A stretch of 64,000 nucleotides of DNA from Thermosynechococcus sichuanensis E542 (GCF_003555505.1 NZ_CP032152.1:186001-250000), one strand, 5' to 3'. Positions 17,232 to 26,710 are shown, counted from the first letter of the stretch. Translations and numbers: made by a program. Notes: generated by a model from the letters alone, not told the origin.

Positions 17232-17938
17232 CCGCCCCCTCTTTGCCCCTTGCGGAATTTGTTGTCGGCGTGGACAACGTCATTTTCTCCGTAGATACAG
17301 ATCAAAATCGCCTCCTCGTGCTCTTGGTGCAGCGACAACAGGTTCCCTTTGCGGGGTATTGGAGCCTCCCAGGTACCCTCGTGCGGCAGGGGGAATCCCT
17401 CGAAGCGGCTGCCTATCGCACCCTTGCCGAAAAAATTCGCGTCAGTAACCTCTATCTGGAGCAACTGTACACCTTTGGTGAACCGGCGCGGGATCCCCGC
17501 GAGACCACCTATGGCAAGCGCTATCTCTCGGTGAGTTACTTTGCCTTGGTGCGCTTTGCCGATGCTGAACTCATTGCTGGGGGGGAATGTCCAGTGCAGT
17601 GGTTTGCCCTGAGTACCTGTCCAGAACTGGCCTTTGACCACAACAAAATCTTGGCCTATGGTCACCGCCGCCTCTGCAATAAGCTGGAGTATAGCCCCGT
17701 GGCCTTTGATGTGTTGCCTGAGTATTTCACCCTCAATGATCTTTACCAGTTTTACAGCACGGTCTTGGGGGCAAACTTTTCTGATTACTCCAACTTCCGC
17801 TCACGGCTTCTGAAACTGGGCATTTTGCAGGATACGCACCAAAAAGTGATCCGAGGAGCAGGGCGACCGGCAACCCTCTACCGCTTCGATCGTGAGGCCT
17901 TTGCGCCACTTAAGGATAAACCCCTAGTTTTTGTCTAA
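17228..17938 (+). CDS. nrtR: NrtR-like regulator: Nudix domain with winged-helix C-terminus
   Basis: 236 residues. Residues ~10-145 are a Nudix fold (FVVGVDNVIFSVDTDQNRLL, GYWSLPGTLVRQGESLEAAA). Residues ~155-236 are a winged-helix DNA-binding part (FTLNDLYQFYSTVLGANF, NFRSRLLKLGIL, GAGRPATLYRFD). This architecture, within a NAD gene cluster, is that of NrtR, the ADP-ribose-responsive repressor of NAD synthesis. The Nudix box is degenerate: the expected RE..EE reads RTLAEK, so key metal-binding glutamates are missing and hydrolysis is probably lost while ligand sensing may remain. A palindrome upstream of pncB is a candidate site. The alternative is a plain Nudix hydrolase. Confidence 0.82.
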   Translation: MTAPSLPLAEFVVGVDNVIFSVDTDQNRLLVLLVQRQQVPFAGYWSLPGTLVRQGESLEAAAYRTLAEKIRVSNLYLEQLYTFGEPARDPRETTYGKRYLSVSYFALVRFADAELIAGGECPVQWFALSTCPELAFDHNKILAYGHRRLCNKLEYSPVAFDVLPEYFTLNDLYQFYSTVLGANFSDYSNFRSRLLKLGILQDTHQKVIRGAGRPATLYRFDREAFAPLKDKPLVFV

Positions 17939-17957
17939 CTCTCCTGAGGAATCTTCT

Positions 17958-19673
17958 ATGGCTGTGCATCTGTGGATTGCGCAACTGAACCCGACCGTCG
18001 GCAGTCTCAAAGCCAATGCCCAAGGGATCCTCACTGCCGTCCAAGAGATCCGCAGGCAGCATTCTCTGGATCTCCTGATTACCTCTGAACTCGCCCTGTG
18101 TGGCTACCCCCCCAAGGATCTGCTCCTCAACCGCTATTTCGTTGAAGCAATTCAAGCGGAACTGCACTACCTTGCTGCTGCCTTGCCCTCCGATGTGGCC
18201 GTTTTAGTGGGTACAGTCTTACCGAATCCTGCTGCTGGCGTCAAGGGAGAAAAGCCCCTCTACAATGGTGCCGCACTCCTTAGGGGGGGACAGGTGCAAC
18301 AGGTCTTTGCCAAGCAGTTATTGCCCACCTACGATGTCTTTGACGAATGCCGCTATTTTGCCCCCGGCGGTACGCAGAATCTCTTTACATTAACAACGGC
18401 CAGCGATCAACTGAAAATTGGCGTCACCATCTGTGAAGACTTGTGGAACAATGAGCAGTTTTGGGGAGAGCGGCACTACCAGCGCAATCCCGTTGCTGAA
18501 TTGGTAGCGCAGGGAGCGGATCTAATTGTGAATCTTTCGGCATCGCCCTACTGTGTCGGCAAACCAAGGCTACGGCAGGCGTTGATTGAACATACGGCTC
18601 GGCAGTATGGCTGTCCCTTGATCTATGCCAATCAGGTGGGGGGCAATGATGATTTGATTTTTGATGGCAGCAGTTTAGCCGTGAATCGTCAGGGGCAAAT
18701 TGTTAGTCAAGCCAAGGGCTTTCGCGAAGACCTCCTCGCTGTGCACTGGGAAGGAGGAGATTTACAACCGACAGCGATCGCCCCCGCCGCCGGTAGTGAA
18801 CCCGAGGAAATTTGGCAAGCCTTAGTCTTAGGGGTACGGGACTATGCCCGCAAATGTGGCTTTCAGCAGGTGGTGATTGGTCTCAGTGGGGGGATTGATT
18901 CAGCCTTAGTGGCGACAATTGCCACGGCTGCCCTTGGTAAAGAACAGGTGCTAGGGGTTTTGATGCCCTCCCCCTATAGTTCCGATCACTCAATTACCGA
19001 TGCCAAGGACTTAGCAGCAAATCTGGGCATTGCCACGCAGGTCTTACCGATTGCACCCCTGATGCAAACCTACAGTGAAGTCCTAGCGCCTCTGTTTGCC
19101 GGCACCCCCAGTGGTGTGGCTGAGGAAAATATCCAAGCCCGCATTCGCGGCACGCTCCTGATGGCGATCGCCAACAAGTTTGGCCACTTGCTCATTTCCA
19201 CCGGCAATAAATCCGAACTGGCGGTGGGCTACTGCACCCTCTACGGTGATATGAGTGGTGGTCTAGCCGCTATTGCCGATGTACCGAAAACCCGTGTCTA
19301 TGAACTGTGCCATTGGCTAAATCAGCAGGCCGCTCAGGGGCAGCCAATTCCCGATCTGGCGATCGCAGGCTCCGGGGTGATTCCCCCCCACATTCTCACC
19401 AAAGCCCCCAGTGCGGAACTCAAACCCGGCCAAACGGATCAGGATAGCCTACCGCCCTACGACATTCTCGATGGCATTTTGGCACGGATGATCGATCGCC
19501 ACCAGTCGGATCAAGACATCGCCGCTGCGGGATACGATCTCGACCTTGTACAGCGGGTGCGCCGCATGGTGCAACGGGCAGAATTCAAACGCCAGCAGGC
19601 GGCACCGGGCTTAAAGATTACGGATCGCGCCTTTGGTTCCGGTTGGCGGATGCCGATCGCAGCGCAGTGGTAG
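17958..19673 (+). CDS. nadE: Glutamine-hydrolysing NAD+ synthetase
   Basis: 571 residues from ATG 17958, chosen for the GAGGA ribosome site at 17945-17949 rather than the in-frame TTG at 17931. Residues 1-~270 are the nitrilase-type amidohydrolase: the Glu in LLITSELALCGYPPKD, Lys in AKQLLPTYDVFDECRYF and Cys in IGVTICEDLWNN form its triad. Residues ~290-571 are the synthetase with the P-loop GLSGGIDSALVATIA, then SPYSSDHS and LISTGNKSELAVGYCTLYGD. It converts deamido-NAD to NAD with ammonia channelled from glutamine. Last gene of the NAD cluster. Confidence 0.95.
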   Translation: MAVHLWIAQLNPTVGSLKANAQGILTAVQEIRRQHSLDLLITSELALCGYPPKDLLLNRYFVEAIQAELHYLAAALPSDVAVLVGTVLPNPAAGVKGEKPLYNGAALLRGGQVQQVFAKQLLPTYDVFDECRYFAPGGTQNLFTLTTASDQLKIGVTICEDLWNNEQFWGERHYQRNPVAELVAQGADLIVNLSASPYCVGKPRLRQALIEHTARQYGCPLIYANQVGGNDDLIFDGSSLAVNRQGQIVSQAKGFREDLLAVHWEGGDLQPTAIAPAAGSEPEEIWQALVLGVRDYARKCGFQQVVIGLSGGIDSALVATIATAALGKEQVLGVLMPSPYSSDHSITDAKDLAANLGIATQVLPIAPLMQTYSEVLAPLFAGTPSGVAEENIQARIRGTLLMAIANKFGHLLISTGNKSELAVGYCTLYGDMSGGLAAIADVPKTRVYELCHWLNQQAAQGQPIPDLAIAGSGVIPPHILTKAPSAELKPGQTDQDSLPPYDILDGILARMIDRHQSDQDIAAAGYDLDLVQRVRRMVQRAEFKRQQAAPGLKITDRAFGSGWRMPIAAQW

Positions 19674-19680
19674 GTGCAGT

Positions 19681-20763
19681 TCACGGGGAGAGGAGTCCCA
19701 TTGCTTGCAGTTCTTGGGTCAGGCGCTGGGCTTCCGCAGGATTTTGATCTTGCAATAGGCTAATGGCTTGGCGCAGTTTGTCAAGGGCCGCACTGACTTG
19801 TCCTAAACGCAGTAGGAGTGCCCCCTGATTTTGATAGGCCAAGGCACAGGTGGGATCCAACGCCTGCAGGCGATCGTAGGTGGCAAGGGCATCACCCCAG
19901 CGTTTTAATTGCTTTTGGGCGTCCGCTAGCCGCAGATAGGTGGCAAGATGCATCACCGCAGGGGTGGGCGTTCCTAGAGCCATTTCATAGGCGGCAATTG
20001 CCGCTGGCCACTCACCGCGTTCGGCGTAGAGATTCCCCTGCTGATAGTAAAGTTCATGGGCGATCGCTGGCGGGAGTGTCTTAGTCTTTAAGCCCTGTTC
20101 TAAACACTGCTGAGCCTGCCCCAAGTCGCCTCTGGCCAAATAGACACCGGCGAGTTTACTCCACAGATAGGCATCCTCAGGGTGCTGCTCAAGGTAACGG
20201 CGCATAATCCGTTCAGCGCGTGCTTGTTTTTGTTGCCGCTGGTCGCCAAGATAGCCGCTATGGACAATGGCGACACCGTTCACTTGCGCAATTTGCCAGT
20301 GGGGTTCCCGTTGTTGCAGGGCAAGAACGCTGTCATCAATGGTTTCGTGGTAGGGACGTTCAAAGCGCAGGTCGGGATGACGACGAAAAAGGCGGGACAC
20401 ATAAGTATAGGGGGGCACCACCCCCAATTCCTGTCGCAGCAGGGTGACCACAAGCCAATCTGACTGTTGGCAAATCTCAGGCACTAGGGCAGCAAAGGCG
20501 GGAGTGAGGGTTTCATCGGCATCCAAGACCAGTACCCACTCCGTCGTGACATATTTGAGGGCAATGTTGCGAGCTGCTGCAAAATCCTCTTCCCAAGGAA
20601 CTTCATAGACCCGTGCCCCCCAATCGCGGGCGATCGCCACCGTTGCATCCTGTGACCCTGTATCCACAATTACCGCCTCATCCACCACACCAGCCACACT
20701 GGCAAGGCACTGGGGTAAGCGTGCCGCCTCATCCCGCACAATCATGCAGAGGGTAATGGCCAT
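19681..20763 (-). CDS. Family 2 glycosyltransferase with TPR repeats
   Basis: 360 residues. Residues 1-~165 are a GT2 domain: ITLCMIVRDEAARLPQCLAS, DEAVIVDTGSQDATVAIA, the DXD-like LVLDADETL and the acceptor-loop Trp/Tyr region ERPYHETIDD. Residues ~190-350 are TPR-like helical pairs (AYLWSKLAGVYLARGDLGQA, YQQGNLYAERGEWPAAIAAY, AYQNQGALLLRLGQVSAALD). SunS-like transferases and other TPR-GT2 proteins share this layout. Acceptor and sugar are unknown; a protein or surface glycan target is plausible. It starts 5 bp after murB, so it may belong to the murC-murB transcript. Confidence 0.88.
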   Translation of the reverse strand: MAITLCMIVRDEAARLPQCLASVAGVVDEAVIVDTGSQDATVAIARDWGARVYEVPWEEDFAAARNIALKYVTTEWVLVLDADETLTPAFAALVPEICQQSDWLVVTLLRQELGVVPPYTYVSRLFRRHPDLRFERPYHETIDDSVLALQQREPHWQIAQVNGVAIVHSGYLGDQRQQKQARAERIMRRYLEQHPEDAYLWSKLAGVYLARGDLGQAQQCLEQGLKTKTLPPAIAHELYYQQGNLYAERGEWPAAIAAYEMALGTPTPAVMHLATYLRLADAQKQLKRWGDALATYDRLQALDPTCALAYQNQGALLLRLGQVSAALDKLRQAISLLQDQNPAEAQRLTQELQAMGLLSP

Positions 20764-20768
20764 AGCAG

Positions 20769-21674
20769 CTAGGCAAAGTCACCAATCAGCTTCACTTCTG
20801 GGTGCAGCCACACCGACCAGCGATCGGCCACCGCCGTTTGCACATGGCGGATCAGATGATAGACCTCCATGGCCGTTGCGCCGCCACAGTTGAGGATAAA
20901 GTTGGCGTGTTTTTCAGAAACTTGGGCACGTCCAATCTGGTAGCCCTTCAAGCCCGTTTGTTCAATTAACCAACCCGCTGTTCGCTCTTGGGGGTTGCGA
21001 AAGACACTGCCACAGTTGGGGAAATCGTAGGGCTGGCTGCGCAGGCGATCGCTCAGGTGTTTTTGGGTTGCTGCTTTTACTTGGGCAGGATCATAACCGG
21101 GTTCCAACTGCCATGTAGCTTGCAGTACAAAGCGCTGCGTATCCTGAAGATTCGATGTGCGGTAGGCATAACCCAGCTCCCGTGCCGACACCACTGCCAA
21201 CGTGCCATCGGGCTCCAAGATCACGGCTGACACCAATCGCTCCGCGGTACAACCGCCGTGGGCCCCCGCATTCATCACCACTGCCCCGCCTACGCTGCCG
21301 GGGATGCCAACCATCCACTCCAGACCGCGCCAGCCCAGTTTTGCGGCATAGTGAGCCAACTTGGGCAAGGGATAGCCCGCACCCACCGTCAGTTGTCCAG
21401 TCTCTAGATCGCTTTTGAGATAGCGCAGATGCTTAGTGGAGATCACAAGACCGGCCACACCGCGATCGCTGACCAGCAGATTAGACCCTGCCCCCAAAAC
21501 TGTAATTGGCAGTGCCTCTTCCTGGGCCCAAGTATAGGCCGCTTGCAATTCAGCAACGGTACGGGGTGCCACAAACCATTCGGCAGAACCACCCACATTC
21601 AGGGTTGTCAACTCGGCAAGGGAGACGTGGTGTTGTAGGGGACACTGGGTTTGGGGCAAGCAGGCCAAGTTCAT
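20769..21674 (-). CDS. murB: UDP-N-acetylenolpyruvoylglucosamine reductase
   Basis: 301 residues, type I/II MurB. FAD-binding [17 protein letters not shown] and [14 protein letters not shown]. The catalytic Ser protonating the enolpyruvyl group is in [10 protein letters not shown] and a Glu near the end lies in [12 protein letters not shown]. It reduces UDP-GlcNAc-enolpyruvate to UDP-MurNAc using NADPH. ATG overlaps the murC stop by 4 bp (21671-21674), so the two cell-wall genes are translationally coupled. Confidence 0.96.
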   Translation of the reverse strand: MNLACLPQTQCPLQHHVSLAELTTLNVGGSAEWFVAPRTVAELQAAYTWAQEEALPITVLGAGSNLLVSDRGVAGLVISTKHLRYLKSDLETGQLTVGAGYPLPKLAHYAAKLGWRGLEWMVGIPGSVGGAVVMNAGAHGGCTAERLVSAVILEPDGTLAVVSARELGYAYRTSNLQDTQRFVLQATWQLEPGYDPAQVKAATQKHLSDRLRSQPYDFPNCGSVFRNPQERTAGWLIEQTGLKGYQIGRAQVSEKHANFILNCGGATAMEVYHLIRHVQTAVADRWSVWLHPEVKLIGDFA

Positions 21675-23119
21675 AGGGCGATCGCCTCGGTGAGGGAAGA
21701 GACACTTAATTGTTCTTGATCTGCCATCACAGACGGAATCAGTTGATTGAGGTTGCCAGCCCCAAGGAAGATGACCAGATCCCCCGGTTGCAGCAGATGC
21801 GTCAAGCGAGTTTGTACCGCTTCAAGGGTGGGGCAGTAATCCACTGAAGTATGATACTGACGGGCGCAGGTGGCGACATCCGCACCACTAATTGTGCCGG
21901 GATTGGGTTCGCCAGCACTATAGATATCCGTCAAGATCACGTGATCCGCTGCGGTGAAACACTGGCCAAAGGCCTCGAGAAAGGCTTGTGTGCGGCTATA
22001 GCGATGGGGTTGAAACACGGCCACGACCCGTCGCCAAGGGGCTTGAGTACCGACTTGCAGGCGAGCCGCCGCTAAGGTTGCAGTAATTTCGCTGGGGTGG
22101 TGGGCATAGTCATCAATAAAACGAATCCCATTCACCTGTCCCCGTTCTTCAAAGCGGCGGCGGGCACCGCGAAACTCTAAAAGGGCAGCGGCAATGGTGG
22201 CAAAGTCAATGCCAAGATAACGCCCCACGGCAATCACCGCCAAGGCATTTTGCAGGTTGTGGGCGCCCAAGACATTCAATTGCAGAATTCCAAGGGAGGT
22301 GCCCCGCTCCCAAACCCGTGCCGTGGTGCCCTCGGAGGTGTATTGAATATGATCCACACAGTAGTCCACTGCCGCTTGCCGCTGAAGGCTATAGGTCAGC
22401 AGACGCGGATGATGCAGGCGATCGCGAATATTCGGACAATCGGCACAAGCAATAACAATCTCTGCCTGATCAGCAAACTGCTGAAACGTGGCCACCACCT
22501 CCTCAAGAGAATGATAGTGATCGGGGTGGTCAAGCTCGATATTCGTAATGACGCCAATGTGGGGATGGAATTTGCGCAGGGAGCCATCGGACTCATCCGC
22601 TTCAGCCACAAGGTAAGGACTTTGACCCACACGGGCGTTGCCCTGCCAAGCCGCCACTTCACCCCCGACGATAATTGTTGGATCTAGCCCAGCCTGCAAC
22701 AGCAAATAGGCAATCATGCTGCTGGTGGTTGTCTTACCGTGGGTACCAGCAACGGCAATACTTTGGCTACGGTGCATCAGTGCTGCCAGCACATCGGAAC
22801 GGTGAAAAATGGGACAGCCTAACCGTTGAGCTGCTTGATACTCAGGGTTATCGCTGCGAATGGCAGTGGAGCAGATGACTTGAGGCAGAGGGGCAAAGGG
22901 ATAGGTTTCAAGGTTGGCAGCACGCTGGCCAATAAAGATCTGCACACCTAACTCAGCCAGTTGCTCGGTCAAACGGTTGGGACGCAAATCCGATCCAGAC
23001 ACCCTAAAGCCCTGCTTGGCAAGAATATAGGCAAGGGCTGACATACCAATACCACCGATGCCAATGAAGTGGAAGGGACGCTCGCTAAACTCCATCACTG
23101 GCTGATTTGCCACAAACAA
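21671..23119 (-). CDS. murC: UDP-N-acetylmuramate--L-alanine ligase
   Basis: 482 residues. N-terminal [19 protein letters not shown] (UDP-sugar binding), P-loop [20 protein letters not shown], the Mur-ligase signatures [14 protein letters not shown] and [10 protein letters not shown], and C-terminal [20 protein letters not shown] and [13 protein letters not shown]. It adds the first amino acid of the peptidoglycan stem peptide to UDP-MurNAc in the cytoplasm. First gene of murC-murB-GT2. The ATG at 23119 may be preceded by a start further in ([10 protein letters not shown], nine codons on); both are compatible. Confidence 0.96.
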   Translation of the reverse strand: MFVANQPVMEFSERPFHFIGIGGIGMSALAYILAKQGFRVSGSDLRPNRLTEQLAELGVQIFIGQRAANLETYPFAPLPQVICSTAIRSDNPEYQAAQRLGCPIFHRSDVLAALMHRSQSIAVAGTHGKTTTSSMIAYLLLQAGLDPTIIVGGEVAAWQGNARVGQSPYLVAEADESDGSLRKFHPHIGVITNIELDHPDHYHSLEEVVATFQQFADQAEIVIACADCPNIRDRLHHPRLLTYSLQRQAAVDYCVDHIQYTSEGTTARVWERGTSLGILQLNVLGAHNLQNALAVIAVGRYLGIDFATIAAALLEFRGARRRFEERGQVNGIRFIDDYAHHPSEITATLAAARLQVGTQAPWRRVVAVFQPHRYSRTQAFLEAFGQCFTAADHVILTDIYSAGEPNPGTISGADVATCARQYHTSVDYCPTLEAVQTRLTHLLQPGDLVIFLGAGNLNQLIPSVMADQEQLSVSSLTEAIAL

Positions 23120-23438
23120 CTCCTTTGCTCCACCAAAAAGAAATACCTTGAATCAATAATTAATATCAATAGATTAGTATCAATAGGCATAAATCCTTAG
23201 GCTCATCATAGCAGGTCACCCTCAATCCTCATGGGCTAATACTGGCAGATCCAAGGTAAATATGTCACCCTGAGCCAAAAATTTTTTGCAAACAGTTTAT
23301 TCAGCCTACGGCACCCTTTTCACTGGGGATCAGCAGTTCGACAAAGAATAAACTCTAGCAGAGACAAATTCAGTGCGGTGTAAGGTAGAAGGTTGATACC
23401 GCCTTGTCGGTGTGCCGTTATCTTGCTGAGGACTGGGA
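23120..23438. promoter_or_regulatory. Divergent promoter region of murC and the Ycf66-like gene, with AT-rich direct repeats
   Basis: No gene seen in this 319-bp gap. ATCAATA occurs three times in the same direction (starts 23152, 23165 and 23179; spacing 13 and 14 bp), the last two inside TATCAATAG. Being close to the murC start, it could be a repressor site, but no cognate regulator is in view. Confidence 0.4.
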
Positions 23439-24584
23439 ATGCTGACGAACTTGCTGGCTTGGAGTATGGCGATCGCCAGTTTAGGCTTGTATCTGTTGGG
23501 CTTCTTCCTGCCGGAACTGTACCGCCGGTTTGACTTGGTGGCCAGTGGCGCGGGATTATTCTTTGCTTTGACCCTGTGGATCTATGGCGATCGCATTGGT
23601 GGGGGATTGCTCCTTGGAATAGCAGCCGCAGTCGCCTTAATTCTCTGGTTTGGCTGGCAGACCCTCAGCTATCGCTGGCAACTTACTTATCCGGGCGATC
23701 GCACCGACACCCAAAAAGCCCAAGCCCTCTGGCAGAAAATCCAGTCTCTGCTGCCCGCAGGCACTTTTGCGAAAATCGGTGAGCAACTGCAAGGCCTGCT
23801 CAGTCGCCTGCGCGATCGCCTCCAGAAACAGCCGGATCGCCCCCAGCCCACAGTGGATACCCCACCACCGCCGATGGATACTGGCGACATCAAAGAAGAT
23901 CTGTGGACAGGGGAAACCAGCACCCCCAGTACCGTTGCCGAACCACCTACCCCAGCCCCTGAGGAAGCTGCCGCCGTCTCAGAAGCATCTGCTGAACCTG
24001 AACCAACACCAGTCGCAGAAACAACGGCCAGCCCAACCGCAGACACTCCTACAGACACAGCGGTGGATCACGAAGGGGTTACCCAAATGACTGCCCCAGA
24101 AGCACCTCGTGTTGAAGCGCCGCAGCCGCCCACCGCCAGCACCCCAGAGGAGCCAGACCCCGCAACGGTTACGGCTTCAGAAGAACCAGCCCCTTCTGAG
24201 ACAACAGTTGAGACTCCAGAACCCACGGCAACTCCTGAGCCAGTGGCAGAACAAGCCCCTCCTGAAACAGCAGCAGTGACACCCCCTGAGACAGTAGCTG
24301 ATGCCCCAGAACCCGCGGCAACTCCTGAGCCAGTGGTAGAACAGGCAGCTCCTGAAACAGTCGTTGAACCGACTCTAGTCTCTGAATCTGCTCCCGATGC
24401 CGAACCCACAGAAACGCTGCCTCCCGCTCCAGAATCGCGCACCTCTGCCGCTGATCTCCTAGGGGATATTCCGGAAAGTAGTGATATTGAGGATGAAGCA
24501 ACGCCAGAGGGGACAACCATCGAAAATCCAGAACATACTCCCCCTGAGGACGATGATTGGCCGCCCCGTGAAGCCCGTCTTTAA
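23439..24584 (+). CDS. Ycf66-like membrane protein with long Pro/Glu/Thr-rich tail
   Basis: 381 residues. Three hydrophobic spans fill residues ~5-80 (SMAIASLGLYLLGFFLPELY, GAGLFFALTLWIYG, LLLGIAAAVALILWFGW), followed by a short basic part. This N-terminal layout resembles Ycf66, a cyanobacterial and plastid membrane protein of unknown role; the match is by pattern and moderate. Residues ~145-381 are almost wholly Pro, Glu, Thr and Ala, with an internal duplication of 55 bp (24216-24270 and 24306-24360), and are probably disordered and cytoplasmic or lumenal. A terminator follows immediately. Confidence 0.65.
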   Translation: MLTNLLAWSMAIASLGLYLLGFFLPELYRRFDLVASGAGLFFALTLWIYGDRIGGGLLLGIAAAVALILWFGWQTLSYRWQLTYPGDRTDTQKAQALWQKIQSLLPAGTFAKIGEQLQGLLSRLRDRLQKQPDRPQPTVDTPPPPMDTGDIKEDLWTGETSTPSTVAEPPTPAPEEAAAVSEASAEPEPTPVAETTASPTADTPTDTAVDHEGVTQMTAPEAPRVEAPQPPTASTPEEPDPATVTASEEPAPSETTVETPEPTATPEPVAEQAPPETAAVTPPETVADAPEPAATPEPVVEQAAPETVVEPTLVSESAPDAEPTETLPPAPESRTSAADLLGDIPESSDIEDEATPEGTTIENPEHTPPEDDDWPPREARL

Positions 24585-24585
24585 T

Positions 24586-24620
24586 AAAGTCATGAATCCC
24601 TGACTTTTGCTGCTTTTATT
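24586..24620 (+). terminator. Rho-independent terminator after the Ycf66-like gene
   Basis: AAAGTCA (24586-24592) pairs with TGACTTT (24601-24607) around an 8-base loop, followed by a T-rich run (TTTTATTTTC). It begins just past the stop codon. Confidence 0.6.
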
Positions 24621-24639
24621 TTCTCTGAGGCGAACCTTA

Positions 24640-25020
24640 ATAGAAGCTTAATTTTCCCCTAACTTTCCCCAAAAATTCCCCAATTTTCCCAAAGTTTTCC
24701 ACAGATGGGGGCAAAGTTTTCCACAGACCTTGACGGTGTGATCGGATTTCAAGACATTTCTGGGGATAACTGCCTCTGGCGCCTTGGGGAAAACGCAAGG
24801 AGCATCAAAAGTCTGGAAACGCTCATTCTGTCGTGGATTGCGATCGCCAAGATGGGTGAAAACAAGGATTGACAGACCCTAGGACAACCCAGACAATGGA
24901 GTTCCACGGATAGAGATTCACTTGCTCTGAAACCTTGTGAATGTAGGGCTAAATCCCGCTCTGAGTCAGGGGTTTGGGGATTTGGTCAGAACTTTTATGG
25001 AAGTTTTCCACAGGTTTACC
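24640..25020. other. DnaA-box cluster: possible replication origin or DnaA-binding locus
   Basis: TTTTCCACA, the DnaA box used by cyanobacteria, occurs three times on the plus strand: 24695-24703, 24717-24725 and 25004-25012. The first two are exactly 22 bp apart, about two helical turns. One-mismatch relatives are on the minus strand at 24761-24769 (TTATCCCCA) and 24785-24793 (TTTTCCCCA). The flank 24586-24690 is AT-rich and could melt. Nothing in this 494-bp gap (24585-25078) encodes a protein. Origins in cyanobacteria often lie beside dnaN, which is not here, so origin is a hypothesis and DnaA-regulated promoter or titration site are the alternatives. Confidence 0.55.
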
Positions 25021-25078
25021 CAGGGCGAGCTGATGGCGCCTGCAATTTTGTCTTGGTTTTATTGAGGTAATTCACGGT

Positions 25079-25282
25079 ATGAACGCTCAAGCCACGATTA
25101 GTATTCTTGCCGAGATTCCAGAGGAGCTACACGAAACCCTGAAATACTACCTCGAGCGGCATCCCGATTGGGATCAGGATCGCGTCTTTGTGGCCGCACT
25201 GTCGCTCTTTTTGCTGCAAAATGGAGAATGCGATCGCCGCACAGCACGGGTCTATCTCGACTCGTTGTTCAAGCGATCCTAA
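25079..25282 (+). CDS. DUF2811 family small protein
   Basis: 67 residues: acidic, helical and without a signal. ISILAEIPEELHETLKYYLE followed by HPDWDQDRVFVAALSLFLLQ and CDRRTARVYLDSLF is the pattern of the short cyanobacterial DUF2811 family, which has no known function. It lies 24 bp before the protoporphyrinogen oxidase start on the same strand and just downstream of the DnaA-box region, whose last box is 66 bp before its ATG. Confidence 0.8.
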   Translation: MNAQATISILAEIPEELHETLKYYLERHPDWDQDRVFVAALSLFLLQNGECDRRTARVYLDSLFKRS

Positions 25283-25306
25283 GCACTTTGGAGGGCAGCA
25301 AAACGG

Positions 25307-26710
25307 GTGAGTGAGGTAGATGTCGCAATTGTCGGTGGTGGCCTCAGTGGCCTGAGTCTGGCTTGGCGGTTGCAGCAAAGCGCCCCCCAGTACAGCGTGG
25401 TTCTTTTAGAGGCCAGCGATCGCCTTGGGGGCAATATTACGACGCAAACAGCAGAGGGCTTTGTCTGGGAACTAGGTCCCAATAGTTTTGCACCGACCCC
25501 CGCCCTGTTGCAACTCATTGCTGAGGTGGGCTTGCAGTCGGAACTCATTCGGGGCGATCGCCACCTGCCGCGCTACATCTACTGGCGGGGACAACTCTAC
25601 CCCCTACAACCCACCCGTCCTCTTGCCTTAGCCACCTCAAACCTCCTCAGTCCTTGGGGAAAAGTGCGGGCAGCCCTTGGTGCCCTTGGGTTTGTGCCCC
25701 CCTATTTAGGCAGCGGCGATGAGTCAGTCAATTCATTTTTCCGTCGCCATTTGGGGCAAGAGGTAGCTGAACGACTGGTGGCGCCCTTTGTCTCTGGGGT
25801 TTATGCGGGTGATCCACAACAACTGAGTGCTGCTGCTGCTTTTCGCCGTATTGCTCAATTGGAAAAACTTGGGGGTGGCCTCATTGCTGGTGCCCTGCAC
25901 CTACGGCGTCAACAAGCCCCCAAACCCAAGCCGCCTACAAGTGTGCAGATGCGACCGGGGGAACTTGGTTCCTTTAAGGAAGGCCTAGCCGCGCTACCTC
26001 GGGCGATCGCCCAACAACTGAAGGCACCGATTCACCTGCAAACCCCTGTTCAAGAAATCACCCCAGACCCTAAGGGTGGGTACCTGCTGCGCAGTGGTGA
26101 GCAAACGTGGCGCGCCCGCAGTGTGGTTTTGGCAACGCCTGCCTATCAAACCGCAGAGTTAGTGGCACCCTTTCAGCCAGCGATCGCCCGTGTTTTGGCC
26201 ACCATTCCCTATCCCACCGTGGCCTGTGTGGTCTTGGCCTATCCTGCTGGACTTGGGCGCAGTGTCCGCCCCGGCTTTGGCGTACTGATTCCTCGCAGTC
26301 AGGGCATCCGCACCCTTGGCACCATTTGGTCGTCCTGTCTCTTTCCCCAACGCACCCCCGCCGGTTGGCAAGTCTTTACGAGTTTTATTGGCGGTGCTAC
26401 GGATCCTGATTTGGCAAGCCTGAGCGAAGAAGCCATTGTTCAGCAGGTGCAGCAGGATTTGAACCGACTCCTTGATTTACCCGCAGCCAAGGCACGCTTA
26501 CTCGGTATGAAGGTTTGGCGACGGGCGATTCCCCAATATATGGTGGGCTACCCTGAGCAGTGGCAGCAGGTGACCCATGCCCTCAGTCAAACCCCCGGCC
26601 TTTTCCTGTGTAGTAATTATGCTGAGGGTGTCGCCTTGGGCGATCGCGTCGAACATGGCAATCGAACCGCTGCTGCTGTTGCTGCCTACCTTTCAGGAGG
26701 CCAGCCCTAG
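25307..26710 (+). CDS. hemG: Protoporphyrinogen oxidase, HemY/PPO type
   Basis: 467 residues from GTG 25307. FAD-binding Rossmann motif VAIVGGGLSGLSLAWRLQQ at the very N-terminus, GGNITTQTAEGFVWELGPNS, and the C-terminal FAD segment LFLCSNYAEGVALGDRVEHG. It oxidises protoporphyrinogen IX to protoporphyrin IX with oxygen, feeding haem and chlorophyll. Many cyanobacteria use the unrelated HemJ; this one has the oxygen-dependent type. The symbol varies between hemG and hemY in this phylum. Followed after 2 bp by the HicB-like gene. Confidence 0.92.
   Translation: MSEVDVAIVGGGLSGLSLAWRLQQSAPQYSVVLLEASDRLGGNITTQTAEGFVWELGPNSFAPTPALLQLIAEVGLQSELIRGDRHLPRYIYWRGQLYPLQPTRPLALATSNLLSPWGKVRAALGALGFVPPYLGSGDESVNSFFRRHLGQEVAERLVAPFVSGVYAGDPQQLSAAAAFRRIAQLEKLGGGLIAGALHLRRQQAPKPKPPTSVQMRPGELGSFKEGLAALPRAIAQQLKAPIHLQTPVQEITPDPKGGYLLRSGEQTWRARSVVLATPAYQTAELVAPFQPAIARVLATIPYPTVACVVLAYPAGLGRSVRPGFGVLIPRSQGIRTLGTIWSSCLFPQRTPAGWQVFTSFIGGATDPDLASLSEEAIVQQVQQDLNRLLDLPAAKARLLGMKVWRRAIPQYMVGYPEQWQQVTHALSQTPGLFLCSNYAEGVALGDRVEHGNRTAAAVAAYLSGGQP

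Noticed and set aside
24068-24520. 150-codon Ser/Gly-rich frame antisense to the Pro/Glu/Thr tail of the Ycf66-like protein
   Set aside because: Low-complexity coding sequence on the other strand leaves this frame open; it has no independent support.
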